From assembly GCA_020073465.1 (NCBI GenBank), contig JAIQFC010000012.1:1-64000 (forward strand): 64,000 bases of DNA, written 5' to 3'. A model generated the notes under the pieces. It worked only from the letters and a program-made list of their open reading frames with translations. It searched no databases and was not told the origin of the DNA. Shown piece by piece: positions 35,257 through 44,517 of the stretch (positions are counted from its first letter, which is position 1; each line of letters opens with the position of its first letter). This stretch comes from Terriglobia bacterium (GTDB lineage Bacteria; Acidobacteriota; Terriglobia; Terriglobales; Acidobacteriaceae). Position numbers and translations under genes: made by a program.

Positions 35257-37215
35257 TCACTCAGCAGCCGAGACTCGATAGAAAGCAATCTCGTCGGCCT
35301 TGAGCAAGGCCACTTGGTCTTCTCGAGGAGATATGGCGAACGTTTGTACTGCGGGTACGGGGTCGGGAAGGCCGATGGAAAAGATGCGGTGCCCATTTGT
35401 TGCCCGGTAGACGGTCACCCGCGCACTCTTCAGATCGGACGGTTTGAAAACCGACTGCAATAACCGCGAGCCGGTCACCTCTGCAATTCTGATCGCGAAC
35501 GCATTGCTCCCGACATTACCTCCCGCGGTTTGCTCGAGTTCTGAAGAGGGAGACCACCCTTTGAGCACGACCTTACCGTCGCCGTGAAGGATGCGGTACC
35601 ATCGGTTGCCCGTTTGCCGGTCGCAACCGACCACAAACAGCAAATTTCCCGGCAAGCTTTCTGCTTGGGGCACGCAAGTGGAAGTAGCGACGGCAAGGAC
35701 CCGCCGCTGTCCGGCCCAACTGGTCTCCACGATTCGCCAGTGGTTTCGACCAATGCTGGGGATGTGGACCTCGCCTTCGTTCAGCAAGACTGGAGCCGGA
35801 AGTCGCGAAGAACGCGTAATCGTTGTCAGCACTTTGAATTGGGAATCGAGTAAGCGGATTTCTACGTCTTCTTCCGGCTCGCGGAGTTCGGCTTCTTCCA
35901 GCTGTCGATGGATCTCGCGCGAGTGCTGCTCGTGAATCACGCCGGCGGCGAAGTATTCCGAGGCCGGAGAAATCCGCACAAATGCCAGTGGACCTCCCAG
36001 GGAAATCTGGTTGCGCAGCTGAAGTCCGGGGCCGTACACACGCAATTCCTGACCTACATGAATCAAGACCCGGTTCCCTCCGATCGGCCATAGATAGCGC
36101 CCGGAGTCCGGGACGCGCCAATCGACAGTCTTCACGATCTCCTTTTTCTCCAGGTCGATGAGCACGGCGCGTACGATGCGAAGCTTACGGAAGGAGTTTG
36201 CTTCTTCACCAGTGCGGGGAACCAGCGTGTGCGGGTTGAAGGTGAAAAGAAACTGGCTGGGGCCCAGGTATGCAATGCTCGCATCGTAATCGAAGCTGGA
36301 CATCTCCCGGTCCGCTGACGGAGGCAAGTACCCTAATCCTTTCAAAGGCAGGGTGATCTGCGCGCCCTGGACCCCCTGATCCAACTGGCTGTCTGCGAGG
36401 GCGACGGTGCAGTCGGGAACCACGCAGAGCTCCCTTTCGTCTGCAATGTTGGGAGGAGGAGACTCAATCACTCCGGAGACAGCATTCGCGACAGCATTCG
36501 TGGTGGCCGTATCGGGAGTGGCGCTCTTCGCGCCTGCGTTTACGTTGGCCTCAGCTCTAAGATTGGGAACAAGTACGAACTGTGTTCCAGCGTTGAGCTG
36601 CACATTGCGTCCGGTCGAGGAGAGGATGGAAGCGCCGCCAGCCCCTTGTCCCACCGAGATTGCAAGATGTGGAATTCCGACCACCTGTCCCGGCTTCAAG
36701 GCGTCTGGAGCTTTGATGCGACGCGGTGCGAAGTAGACGGCCGTGGACGCCTGGCTGACGCTCCGCATATTGTTTGGGCCACTGCTGTTCAAGGTGACAC
36801 CCACCGCTGACGTCAACGGCTGCAGTTCTTCTGTTTCGGGCAAATCGGAATAGCGCGGAGGATTTGGAGCCACCACCGCCGCGACGGTTAAGAACAACGG
36901 CTTCATATCGCGACCGCCGCATTGGCCGCTCTCAAAGATGACACCGATTTCTGAAGTCTTCTCGGTCCTGGAATGGGCCCTTTGCGTCACCACATGGCCC
37001 TGAATGATAGCGCCTGTGCGCAAATCGCAGGCAGGACTCTTCCAGGGCAACGCCAGTTTCGCCAGAAGTGGATCGCCGACTTTGACCTTGCTGGCGTCCA
37101 ATCGTTGGACCAGTCCTGCCAGTACCGGTGCGGGAGTTTGCGCCAAGAGTGGGTACTGCGGGGAGCAAAGTAGAGCGAACAAGGGAAAGATTAGTAAGCG
37201 CCTACTCCACGACAT
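35257..37215 (-). CDS. Large secreted protein of unknown function
   Basis: The 652-residue protein has a signal peptide (RLLIFPLFALLCSPQYPLLAQ). Residues 30-230 show PVLAGLVQRLDASKVKVGDPLLAKL and IIQGHVVTQRAH, a beta-rich module seen in secreted acidobacterial proteins (an inference from memory of such proteins). Residues about 300-645 look like a beta-propeller (SFDYDASIAYLGPSQFLF, VFRP-type strands, FAISPREDQVALLKADEIAF). Cys pairs in ELCVVPDC and CVPQ...VVGCDR may form disulfides. No catalytic motif is visible. Confidence 0.72.
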   Translation of the reverse strand: MSWSRRLLIFPLFALLCSPQYPLLAQTPAPVLAGLVQRLDASKVKVGDPLLAKLALPWKSPACDLRTGAIIQGHVVTQRAHSRTEKTSEIGVIFESGQCGGRDMKPLFLTVAAVVAPNPPRYSDLPETEELQPLTSAVGVTLNSSGPNNMRSVSQASTAVYFAPRRIKAPDALKPGQVVGIPHLAISVGQGAGGASILSSTGRNVQLNAGTQFVLVPNLRAEANVNAGAKSATPDTATTNAVANAVSGVIESPPPNIADERELCVVPDCTVALADSQLDQGVQGAQITLPLKGLGYLPPSADREMSSFDYDASIAYLGPSQFLFTFNPHTLVPRTGEEANSFRKLRIVRAVLIDLEKKEIVKTVDWRVPDSGRYLWPIGGNRVLIHVGQELRVYGPGLQLRNQISLGGPLAFVRISPASEYFAAGVIHEQHSREIHRQLEEAELREPEEDVEIRLLDSQFKVLTTITRSSRLPAPVLLNEGEVHIPSIGRNHWRIVETSWAGQRRVLAVATSTCVPQAESLPGNLLFVVGCDRQTGNRWYRILHGDGKVVLKGWSPSSELEQTAGGNVGSNAFAIRIAEVTGSRLLQSVFKPSDLKSARVTVYRATNGHRIFSIGLPDPVPAVQTFAISPREDQVALLKADEIAFYRVSAAE

Positions 37216-37379
37216 ATGCGTGCAACTCCCTGCGACCGCTTGCAGAAAACGTCCCCCAGAGAGGGGCAGACGGTCCTCAAGTGCTCACGATCCGCAGTTA
37301 GGATACTTCATAAAGGGCGCGGGAGGACAGATCTGTTTCCGGTCAGGTGGCAGCAATTGGGGGCCGCCTGCTCTTCGCG

Positions 37380-38210
37380 TTATCTGGCGAAGACTTGCAC
37401 GATGGCCTCTACGAGGCCGGGGATGGTGAATTCCTTCGCTTGGATATCAACATTGAGTCCGGACTCGCGCAACGTGGATGAGGTGACGGGACCGATGGAT
37501 GCCATGAGGACTTCGTCGGAGCGACGTTGCGCGGGCTTCTTTGAAAAGGTCAGGAGGCCGCGCGAGCCGAGCAAGGCGACAAAGTTTCGCACGGTGGAAG
37601 AGCTGGTGAACGTCACCACATGGGGACGCCTTTTCGGGTCTTTGATCGCGGCTTGCAGGCGCAAGCGGGAAGATTGTGGGATCACAGTCTCGTAGGCCTC
37701 GACGACATCGACACTCGCTCCGGCCTTGCGCAGGTCATGCGGGATCACGTCGCGGGCGACCTTGGCTCGCACCAGCAGCACGCGTTTTCCGTTCACTCGG
37801 CGGCGCAGGCTGCGGACTACAGATTCGGCGACATACTCTTTCGGGACGACTTCAACTTTCACGCCGCGCTGCACGATGGCCTTCTTCGTTGCAGGACCAA
37901 TAGCAGCGACGCGCAGATGACGGAGATGCTTCCTGGTCAGGCGAAGCTTTGCCATGCGCTGCCACATGGCTTCGACTCCGTTGACGCTGGTGAGGATGAG
38001 CCAGTCGTAAGCGTCGAGAGTCTTCAAGGCGGAGTCTAGCGGGCGGAAGGAACGAGGCTTGCGGATTTCGATGAAGGGGATCTCGAGGACGTTCGCGCCC
38101 CGCTTGCGCAATTCGCGGGAGAGCGCACCGGCCTGGTGACGGGCCCGGCCGACGAGCACGCGGATGCCGCTGAGTGGCTGGTTGCTCGATGATCTCGTCC
38201 TTTTGCTCAT
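37380..38210 (-). CDS. hemD: Uroporphyrinogen-III synthase
   Basis: This enzyme closes and rearranges hydroxymethylbilane to uroporphyrinogen III. The 276-residue protein from ATG 38210 has the diverged but recognisable HemD layout: IRVLVGRARHQAGALSREL, DWLILTSVNGVEAMWQRM, VAAIGPATKKAI, VLLVRAKVARDVIPHDLRKAGA, VVTFTSSSTVRNFV and MASIGPVTSSTLRESG. The upstream extension to 38246 is the translated palindromic repeat at 38221-38246, which fills the gap to the preceding gene; no ribosome site is seen. It is last in the haem gene cluster running from 42881. Confidence 0.9.
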   Translation of the reverse strand: MSKRTRSSSNQPLSGIRVLVGRARHQAGALSRELRKRGANVLEIPFIEIRKPRSFRPLDSALKTLDAYDWLILTSVNGVEAMWQRMAKLRLTRKHLRHLRVAAIGPATKKAIVQRGVKVEVVPKEYVAESVVRSLRRRVNGKRVLLVRAKVARDVIPHDLRKAGASVDVVEAYETVIPQSSRLRLQAAIKDPKRRPHVVTFTSSSTVRNFVALLGSRGLLTFSKKPAQRRSDEVLMASIGPVTSSTLRESGLNVDIQAKEFTIPGLVEAIVQVFAR

Positions 38211-38220
38211 GGTCGGAGTT

Positions 38221-38246
38221 GGCGGGCGTGGGCGCCCGCCCCACAC
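38221..38246. repeat. Variable-stem palindrome with CCACAC tail
   Basis: GGCGGGCG-tggg-CGCCCGCC followed by CCACAC, inserted in the 41-base gap between the PaiB-like gene and hemD. Confidence 0.8.
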
Positions 38247-38251
38247 TTGCC

Positions 38252-38884
38252 TTATTCGCGCTGCTTCTTTCCTGGGCCTTGCTCGCGCATCAGTCGGGCC
38301 ACTCCGGACACGGCGGTGTCGTCGGACTGATCCAGAGCCGCGATGATATTGTCGTATTCTTCCCTCGTCCGGTTCTGGCTGAGCTTGAATTTGGCTTCGA
38401 TTTTGGTTGCGGTGATCTCAAAGCCCACGATGTGGCTGAGCATGCGTTCGCGGTAGGCCTGGCTCAGTTCGGCCCACTGCTCGGCATATGCGGGCTCGAA
38501 TGTGCCCATAAGCTCGTGAAGCACTTCCAACAACGACTCGGGCGCGGAGAAGACACGCGCGTTTCCGTAGACGTGGACCGCGCCATAGTTCCAGGTAGGA
38601 ACGACCTCACTCGTGGCGTACAGGCTGGGTGAAATGTAGGAGTGCGGGCCGTGGAAAATGGTGAGGCATTGGGGCTGCTGCTCGAGGTAGCGCCAGTGCG
38701 GATTGGCCTTGGCAACGTGGGCGCGAATGACGAGCTGGTCACCGGTCGCACGTACGAACACCGGAAGGTGGGTGGCGAAGGGGCCCTCGTCGGTGGAGGA
38801 GACCAGGATTGCAAACGGGTTGGCTCGCATGAAGGCGAGCGCATCGGAGTGATCACGCACGCGAAAATGTTCAGGGATGTACAC
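38252..38884 (-). CDS. PaiB-like FMN-binding split-barrel protein
   Basis: The 210-residue protein begins MYIPEHFRVRDHSDALAFM and contains PFAILVSS, THLPV, HVAKANPHWR, IFHGPHSYISPSLY and VPTWNYGAVHVYG, the hallmark set of the FMN-binding negative regulator PaiB family. In Bacillus PaiB is linked to control of sporulation and protease genes; elsewhere it is probably a haem- or flavin-binding enzyme of the split-barrel fold. Its position inside a haem operon makes a haem-related role attractive, but this is inference. Confidence 0.88.
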   Translation of the reverse strand: MYIPEHFRVRDHSDALAFMRANPFAILVSSTDEGPFATHLPVFVRATGDQLVIRAHVAKANPHWRYLEQQPQCLTIFHGPHSYISPSLYATSEVVPTWNYGAVHVYGNARVFSAPESLLEVLHELMGTFEPAYAEQWAELSQAYRERMLSHIVGFEITATKIEAKFKLSQNRTREEYDNIIAALDQSDDTAVSGVARLMREQGPGKKQRE

Positions 38885-38906
38885 GGTGTAATTTTCTTTC
38901 GCCCCC

Positions 38907-39410
38907 CTACGGTTGGGGTGGTTCTTCAGCCCGCTTCTTGCTTACGTGCAGGAGCTTTTCGACGACGGCTATGACTTCGCCGGATTCATCTTTTGCTTCA
39001 ATCTGAAACATGGGCTCGTACTTCGGGAGCGTCAATAGTTTCTCGCGAATGTCATCAATCTGGCTATCGGTCAGGCGAAATTCGGCGCGGACTTTGCCTT
39101 TGCCGGGCTTGCGGTAACGGATGGTCGCAGCTTTGTCCCAGACGATGTAGTCGGGGCCAAGGTTGGCCATGAGCATCAGCATATAGAAAGGGTCGGTCAT
39201 GGCAAAGAGGGATCCGCCGAAGTGGGTACCGACGTAGTTGGCGTTCCAAAAGCGCAGCTTCATTTCGACGTCGATGGCTCTCGTGTCGGGCGCGATGTGG
39301 GTGATGCGAATGCCGGCGCCGAGGAACGGCGGCCAGAGGTTGATCCAGCGGCGGAGATGGGCAGGGCTCTTGCTGCCGCCCAGGAGTTTCAGGAGAACGT
39401 TGCGGGTCAT
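38907..39410 (-). CDS. DUF4442 hotdog-fold thioesterase-like protein
   Basis: The 167-residue protein has the DUF4442 hotdog pattern: FLGAGIRITHIAPDTRAIDV, LRFWNANYVGTHFGGSLFAMTDPF (central helix) and YIVWDKAATIRYRKPGKGKV. Family members are presumed acyl-CoA thioesterases acting on unknown substrates. It lies between hemC and the PaiB-like gene on the same strand. The 127-base gap from hemC contains a CCTCAGCG-type repeat (39421-39486). Confidence 0.83.
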   Translation of the reverse strand: MTRNVLLKLLGGSKSPAHLRRWINLWPPFLGAGIRITHIAPDTRAIDVEMKLRFWNANYVGTHFGGSLFAMTDPFYMLMLMANLGPDYIVWDKAATIRYRKPGKGKVRAEFRLTDSQIDDIREKLLTLPKYEPMFQIEAKDESGEVIAVVEKLLHVSKKRAEEPPQP

Positions 39411-39420
39411 CCAAAGAAGA

Positions 39421-39486
39421 CCTCAGCGCCTAAAGGCGACGCCCATTGCGAGAGCGGGTGCGGCACGCCTTGAAGGCGTGCCCTGA
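39421..39486. repeat. Dispersed CCTCAGCG-type repeat (two hairpins)
   Basis: CCTCA-GCGCC-taaa-GGCGA is followed by GGCACGCC-ttga-AGGCGTGCC. The same layout, with other stem bases, is seen at 49700-49765. Confidence 0.75.
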
Positions 39487-39537
39487 TATGAGGCTGGTTA
39501 CGAACGCCCGTACGACGCTTTCCTTGAAACATGGATC

Positions 39538-40473
39538 TCATGGTTGGGGCGGGACGGCCAAACCACGGCCGTAGACGGCTTCGAGAATTTGGTCTCCGCC
39601 GCGAGCAAGCAAAGTTTCGCCAGCGGCGTTGCCGAGTTTTTCTGGATCGTCGCCGTCGCGGGAGTCGCGCAAGAGTTTCGAGCCGTCGGGGTCGGCGACG
39701 ATCGATTCCAGGTGCAGTCGGCCGTTACGCATTTCTGCGAAGGCGCCGATGGGGACCTGGCAGCCTCCGCCGAGGCGGTTGAGCAGGGCGCGCTCGCAGG
39801 TGGTGGCGGCGCGGGCGTTGGGGTCGTTGAGGAATCCGAGGTGGTCGAGGGTGGCGGAGTCTCCAGCGCGGATTTCGATGCCGAGGGCGCCTTGTCCGGC
39901 GGCGGGGCACATGATTTCGGCGGAAATAATCTGCTTGATCAGTTCGGTCTTGCCCAGGCGCTTCAGGCCGGCGGAGGCGAGGATGATGGCATCGTATTCG
40001 CCCTGTTCGAGCTTGCGCAGGCGGGTGTCGACGTTGCCGCGCAAGGGATGAATATCGAGGTCGGGGCGGATGGCTTTCAGTTGCGCCTGGCGGCGCAGGC
40101 TGGAGGTGCCGACGCGGGCGCGTTGCGGCAGGTCTTCGACCTTCGCGTAGTGACGCGAGCAGAAGGCGTCGCGTGGGTCTTGTCTTTCGGTGATGGCGGC
40201 GATTTCGAATCCTGCGGGGAGTTCGGTGGGCAGGTCTTTCAATGAATGCACGGCAAGGTCGACGCGGCCGGAGGCGAGGGCTTCTTCGATTTCTTTGGTG
40301 AACATGCCTTTGGTGCCGACCTTGGCGAGGGCAACGTCGGTGATCTTGTCGCCGGTGGTGTGGATGATTTCGATCTCGACTTCGTGGCCGCGGGCGCGGA
40401 GGAGGGCGGAGATGTGGTTGGCCTGCCAGAGGGCGAGTTGCGAGCCGCGGGAGCCGATGCGAAGGTGGGGCAT
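39538..40473 (-). CDS. hemC: Hydroxymethylbilane synthase (porphobilinogen deaminase)
   Basis: This enzyme joins four porphobilinogen units to hydroxymethylbilane. The 311-residue protein has [29 protein letters not shown] with the catalytic Asp80, [21 protein letters not shown] and the dipyrromethane-carrying Cys238 in [11 protein letters not shown]. It is third in the haem cluster, 22 bases after a small membrane-protein gene. Confidence 0.98.
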   Translation of the reverse strand: MPHLRIGSRGSQLALWQANHISALLRARGHEVEIEIIHTTGDKITDVALAKVGTKGMFTKEIEEALASGRVDLAVHSLKDLPTELPAGFEIAAITERQDPRDAFCSRHYAKVEDLPQRARVGTSSLRRQAQLKAIRPDLDIHPLRGNVDTRLRKLEQGEYDAIILASAGLKRLGKTELIKQIISAEIMCPAAGQGALGIEIRAGDSATLDHLGFLNDPNARAATTCERALLNRLGGGCQVPIGAFAEMRNGRLHLESIVADPDGSKLLRDSRDGDDPEKLGNAAGETLLARGGDQILEAVYGRGLAVPPQP

Positions 40474-40495
40474 TTATGCTTTCGTTAAACTCTTT

Positions 40496-40738
40496 CTAGC
40501 CGATTTGCTTGCCCCAAATTCTCGCAAGAGCGACAGCCACGCTCAGAATTGCGAGGAGGCCCGCCTGGCCTACCATCACTGCTCCGAATACGCGGAAGAA
40601 ACCGAGGCTAAATCTCCCATATTGAAATTCGTACTGCTTGAAGAAAAAATTAAGCACCTTCACGGGATTGCGGTACAGGAACCATCCTGCAAAGCCGTAA
40701 AGTGTACAACCTGCGATAGCAAGTAGGACATTCAGCAT
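40496..40738 (-). CDS. Small two-span membrane protein in the haem operon
   Basis: The 80-residue protein has two spans: LNVLLAIAGCTLYGFAGWFLY (about residues 2-22) and FGAVMVGQAGLLAILSVAVAL (about 51-71). Its ATG overlaps the stop of hemA (TGATG), so translation is coupled. I do not recognise it. Its location between hemA and hemC suggests a role in, or simple passage with, tetrapyrrole synthesis. Confidence 0.75.
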   Translation of the reverse strand: MLNVLLAIAGCTLYGFAGWFLYRNPVKVLNFFFKQYEFQYGRFSLGFFRVFGAVMVGQAGLLAILSVAVALARIWGKQIG

Positions 40739-42072
40739 CAGTGGCGTGTCCCCGCTTCCTCGCTGGCCGCGGCGTTGGCGGATTCTTTGTTCGACGGCTG
40801 CGTAGCTTCTTTGTCTTTCTCGCGAAGATTGAACAGGCGGCGGACTACGTCGACGACCGTCGTTGCTTCGGCTTCTTTCGCGGCGGTCTTCAGCGTGGTG
40901 ATGGGGGTGTGCATGACTTTGTTGATGATGCCGCGCGTCAAAGCCTCGACTGCGATTTCTTGTTCGGGAGTCAGTTGTCCTAGCCTGCCGCGCACGCGGT
41001 CGATTTCAGCTTGACGAATGGTTTCCAGATGATCCTGCAGGCTCACAATCGTCGGGACCACATCCAGCGTGTGGAGGCGGGCTTCGAAGCGTTCGACTTC
41101 GCTGGCGATGATGGCTTCGGCACGCTCGGCTTCTTTGCGGCGGTCGGCGACGTGGCTCGAGACGGCCTGCTGCAGGTCGTCGATGTCGTAGGTGAAGATG
41201 CCGTCGAGCTTGGCCATCTCGGGGGAGACGTCTCGGGGGACGGCGATGTCGATGAAAAACATCGGGCGATTCTTGCGGCGGGCGAGGAATTGCTCGCCGT
41301 GTTCGCGATGAAAGATTGCCTTGGGAGATCCGGTCGAAGTGATGACGATGTCGGCGCGATCACAGGTGTTGTAGAGGTCGTCGAACTTGATGGCTTGGCC
41401 GTTGAATTTTTGTGCGAGACCCACGGCGCGTTCATACGTGCGATTGGAAACGAAGATCGAGCCACAGCCGTGAGCCATCAGGTGGCGGGCGGCGAGTTCG
41501 CTCATCTTGCCGGCGCCGACGATGAAAACGTTTTTGCCGTGGAGCGTGCCGAAGATCTTCTTGGCGAGTTCGACGGCGACTGATGCGATCGAGACAGACG
41601 ATGATCCGACCGCGGTTTCGGTGCGGACTCGTTTAGCGACGGCGAAGGCGCGCGTCAGCAGTTGATCGAGTTGTCCGCGAACGGCGCCCACGGCGCGGGC
41701 GGTGGCGTAGGCTTCCTTCACCTGGCCAAGAATCTGGGCTTCGCCGACAACCATCGAATCCAAGCTCGACGCCACGCGGAACATGTGGCGCACGGCGTCT
41801 TTCTCGCGAAATTCGTACAGATGCGCGTCGAGTTCTTCTGCCGTGAGATGAAAGTGGTCGTGCAGGAATCCGCGCAGGTCGGCGGAGCCATTTGTCGTGT
41901 GCGTGATCACCTCAACACGGTTGCAGGTCGAGATCACCATGCCTTCTTCGATCCCGGGATAAGCGGTGAGATCGCGGCAAGTGTCGGGCAGGCGAGATTC
42001 AGGGATGGCCAGGCGTTCGCGCACCTCGAGCGGCGCGCTCTTGTGATTCACGCCGATGAGCTGGTATCTCAT
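40738..42072 (-). CDS. hemA: Glutamyl-tRNA reductase
   Basis: This enzyme reduces glutamyl-tRNA to glutamate-1-semialdehyde, the first step of C5-pathway haem synthesis. From ATG 42072 the 444-residue protein reads MRYQLIGVNHKSAPLEVRER with the catalytic Cys50 in MVISTCNRVEV. It also has GEAQILGQVKEAY, GAGKMSELAARHL (NADPH site) and IDIAVPRDVSPE. The frame upstream of 42072 belongs to the preceding gene's sequence in another frame; the start overlaps that gene's stop by four bases (ATGA). hemB and hemL are not in the window. Confidence 0.97.
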   Translation of the reverse strand: MRYQLIGVNHKSAPLEVRERLAIPESRLPDTCRDLTAYPGIEEGMVISTCNRVEVITHTTNGSADLRGFLHDHFHLTAEELDAHLYEFREKDAVRHMFRVASSLDSMVVGEAQILGQVKEAYATARAVGAVRGQLDQLLTRAFAVAKRVRTETAVGSSSVSIASVAVELAKKIFGTLHGKNVFIVGAGKMSELAARHLMAHGCGSIFVSNRTYERAVGLAQKFNGQAIKFDDLYNTCDRADIVITSTGSPKAIFHREHGEQFLARRKNRPMFFIDIAVPRDVSPEMAKLDGIFTYDIDDLQQAVSSHVADRRKEAERAEAIIASEVERFEARLHTLDVVPTIVSLQDHLETIRQAEIDRVRGRLGQLTPEQEIAVEALTRGIINKVMHTPITTLKTAAKEAEATTVVDVVRRLFNLREKDKEATQPSNKESANAAASEEAGTRH

Positions 42073-42881
42073 AAGGCGCCAAACCTGTGGATGTTGGAGA
42101 AGTAGTTGGCGGCCCAGGCTGCCAGCGCAGCCACGAACGCAAAGGTAGCGAGCACAGCAGCGCGGCGTCCGCGCCATCCCGAGTTCCAGCGGGTGAAGAC
42201 CATGATCATGTAGACGGCCCACATCAGCACCGACAACAGAATCTTGGGATCGAGAAAATCCACATGTCCGAAGGCTGACATCGCCACCACCGAGCCGGTG
42301 ATCAGGCCCAACGTCATGAAGGGGAAACCCAGCAACAGAGAGCGGTAGCCGATCTGGTCAATTACTTCGAGCGCGGGGAGGAAGGAGATCAGGCTGCTGG
42401 CTTTCTTGGCTTTCAGGCGGCGCTCTTGCAGCAGGTACAGCAGGCTGGCGCCGAAGCTGAGAACGAGCGCGGCGTATCCGGTGAAGATGAGGATGATGTG
42501 GGCGATCAGCCATCCCTTGTGCTGGACAAACGAGGTGAGGAGAACGGGTTGCTGGTCTACGGCGGCGACAAAGGTCAGGAAGAATACGATCGGAAACACG
42601 ACCACGCCGGGGGACGTTGTCTGATATGCCGCATAGATGATCATGAAGAACGACATCGAGAGGAAGGCCAGCAGCGATTCGCTGTTGTGGACCGAGGCCC
42701 AGACGGCCTGGCCTCCGACGAAGACTTCGACCAGCGAGACGAAATGAAATACCATCCCCAGGCTCGCGGCGTGCAGCGCGATACGGCTGAACAGGTCGCT
42801 GGTGCGGGTTAGGGCCACGAAGGCGTAGATCAGCCCGATAAAGTAGCAACCCAGCGCGAAGCGGAGCCAAAGCAATGACAT
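42069..42881 (-). CDS. CcsA/HemX-family cytochrome c assembly-type membrane protein
   Basis: The 270-residue protein has about eight membrane spans and belongs to the CcsA/CcmC/HemX group: HFVSLVEVFVGGQAVWASVHNSESLLAF, HIILIFTGYAALVLSFGASLLYLLQE and a final WAVYMIMVFTRWNSGWRGRRAA are typical (segments given with their first residues). It begins the haem cluster and overlaps hemA by four bases, as HemX does in Bacillus, where it lowers HemA level. Whether this one acts on HemA or in haem delivery for cytochrome c is open. Confidence 0.85.
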   Translation of the reverse strand: MSLLWLRFALGCYFIGLIYAFVALTRTSDLFSRIALHAASLGMVFHFVSLVEVFVGGQAVWASVHNSESLLAFLSMSFFMIIYAAYQTTSPGVVVFPIVFFLTFVAAVDQQPVLLTSFVQHKGWLIAHIILIFTGYAALVLSFGASLLYLLQERRLKAKKASSLISFLPALEVIDQIGYRSLLLGFPFMTLGLITGSVVAMSAFGHVDFLDPKILLSVLMWAVYMIMVFTRWNSGWRGRRAAVLATFAFVAALAAWAANYFSNIHRFGAL

Positions 42882-43050
42882 AGGCCTTATAAGTAACGGA
42901 ATCCCATGAGTTTACCCCAACTCGCGGGTCCGGGACTCAATCCTCTAGTTCATACGGAGACCATTGTCCATGTGGATGGGGGTAAGGTAAAGAAAGGTCA
43001 TCACTTAAGTGTGTGATTAGGATCACACCACGTGCAAAAGCGGGCGAGTA

Positions 43051-43404
43051 TTGGCCCTGGAAACGGCATGGAACCACGCGTTGGAGGTCAAGGACACCAA
43101 AGCGTTGGAAGCATTGTTGGCGGACACGATGGTTGCCCTGGACAGCGACGGAAGTTTTTCGACGAGGAAGGAGTATCTGGCGAGCATCAAGGCGCCGGAC
43201 TTCCAGCCAACGCAAGCCGTGAATGAAGAAAACAAGGTGCAGGTCTAGGGCGATACGGCGGTGGCGGTGGGGATTTTCCGAATAAAAGGAATCGAAAAAG
43301 GGAAGCCGTATGTTCATCGGGAGCGCACCATCGATACCTGGGTGAAAATGAACGGCACGTGGAAGTGTGTGGCGGCAGTTGCCGTTTCAATTCCCGCGAA
43401 ATAA
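43051..43404 (+). pseudogene. Broken DUF4440/SnoaL-like gene (in-frame stop, no proper start)
   Basis: The frame reads LETAWNHALEVKDTKALEALL, MVALDSDGSFSTRKEY and NKVQV, then TAG (43246-43248), then continues in the same frame with GDTAVAVGIFRIKG and RTIDTWVKMNGTWKCVAA to TAA at 43402-43404. DUF4440 proteins have a Tyr before GDTAV, so the TAG most likely replaces a Tyr codon. The N-terminus lacks the usual signal peptide and has only a TTG as a start. A single base change plus 5' loss explains the remains. Confidence 0.78.
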
Positions 43405-43742
43405 TCCCAATGAGCGGAACGGTCGAGTGTCATCTCAACGGCTAAAGCCGTGCCTCCCGATGCCTGTTCCTCCCACAGCCTAATCTTCCCAGCGGGGCAT
43501 CGCTACGGCCACGTTCGAGAGCGGTTCCGAGAACGCCTTGCATTGCTGGTGGTGGCGCCGGCGAGCACGGGGTCCTTCGACTACGTCTGGTGATCCGCTC
43601 AGCGAATCACCAGACTCCGCTCAGAATGACACAAGTTAGGATTCGCTTCCCCGACCACACCTTCTGGGAAAGCGCTAACGGCAGCCCGCGGCTGTTTTAG
43701 AGCTGATGCATCCGTGGTAGGCAAACGCGCGTTGGCTGGGCA
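43405..43742. other. Intergenic region filled with dispersed repeats
   Basis: This holds an ACGGC-taaa-GCCGT repeat (43431-43458), a constant-end element with inner palindrome GTCTGGTGAT ... ATCACCAGAC (43571-43632), and unexplained GC-rich sequence. No gene is seen. Confidence 0.6.
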
Positions 43743-44333
43743 TCACTTCTCGACGGTGTAAGCCTCAGCGAACAGATGGAGCGAGGGACTCTCGTCATAC
43801 AATCCGGAGCTTAGGAGTGGTGACACATCAGGGAAGGGATGAACGTACCACTTTCCGTCTCGATCTTTAATGACCAGTGTTCTTCGCAGGTGTTGTTTTC
43901 CGCTGCCCAGCAGCACTTCCACGTCGACAAACATCACATCTTGAAAGTCGAAAGTCGCGTTTCCGTAGGAGGCAGGACCGTTGTTGCTCAGGTGGCGAGC
44001 CGCGAAAACCTTTGTGATTCTGCTGGGACCGTCCGGTGACGGGGTGTGCCGTTCCTGTTGTCGTTTGAGATGCGCCACCACGCCTGCGAGGTATCCGGAG
44101 TAGTCAGAGCGGGACTGTCCAGCACCATAGGGCCGGATGCAGACGCTCTGTAGCAGCGTGACATTGGACTGCATGAACGCGCGCACCAAATCGCTGGCCG
44201 CACCTTCCGGAGTGTTCTGCCCGGTCGGAAAACCGTCATCCGCAACCTTCAATTTTGGTTTGGCTGCGGCACCTACGCCCACAACGGAGGCCAGTATGAG
44301 GACGGTACAAGCGACGATGTTGGGGGGAAGCAT
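43743..44333 (-). CDS. Secreted hypothetical protein
   Basis: From ATG 44333 the 196-residue product begins with a signal peptide (NIVACTVLILASVVGVGAAA). The longer frame from 44426 has no better ribosome site. The mature protein contains GAASDLVRAFMQSNVTLLQSV, RRTLVIKDRDGKWYVHP and SSGLYDE, a cystatin/NTF2-like alpha-beta pattern common in small secreted proteins. Function unknown. Confidence 0.68.
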   Translation of the reverse strand: MLPPNIVACTVLILASVVGVGAAAKPKLKVADDGFPTGQNTPEGAASDLVRAFMQSNVTLLQSVCIRPYGAGQSRSDYSGYLAGVVAHLKRQQERHTPSPDGPSRITKVFAARHLSNNGPASYGNATFDFQDVMFVDVEVLLGSGKQHLRRTLVIKDRDGKWYVHPFPDVSPLLSSGLYDESPSLHLFAEAYTVEK

Positions 44334-44517
44334 GCGGTGAGCGTATGGCCATCCCTGACTAGCGTCTACGTTGTCTCCGTACCGAGTCTCGACTCCAACG
44401 CGATGGGAATCAATCATTGTCCTCACGAGCCGACCTCAGCGGCTGGAAGCCGCAGTTTCATCTGGCTTGTTGTAGCACGACTAGAAGTTCGTGCCCTTCC
44501 CGATTTGTAACCATCAG

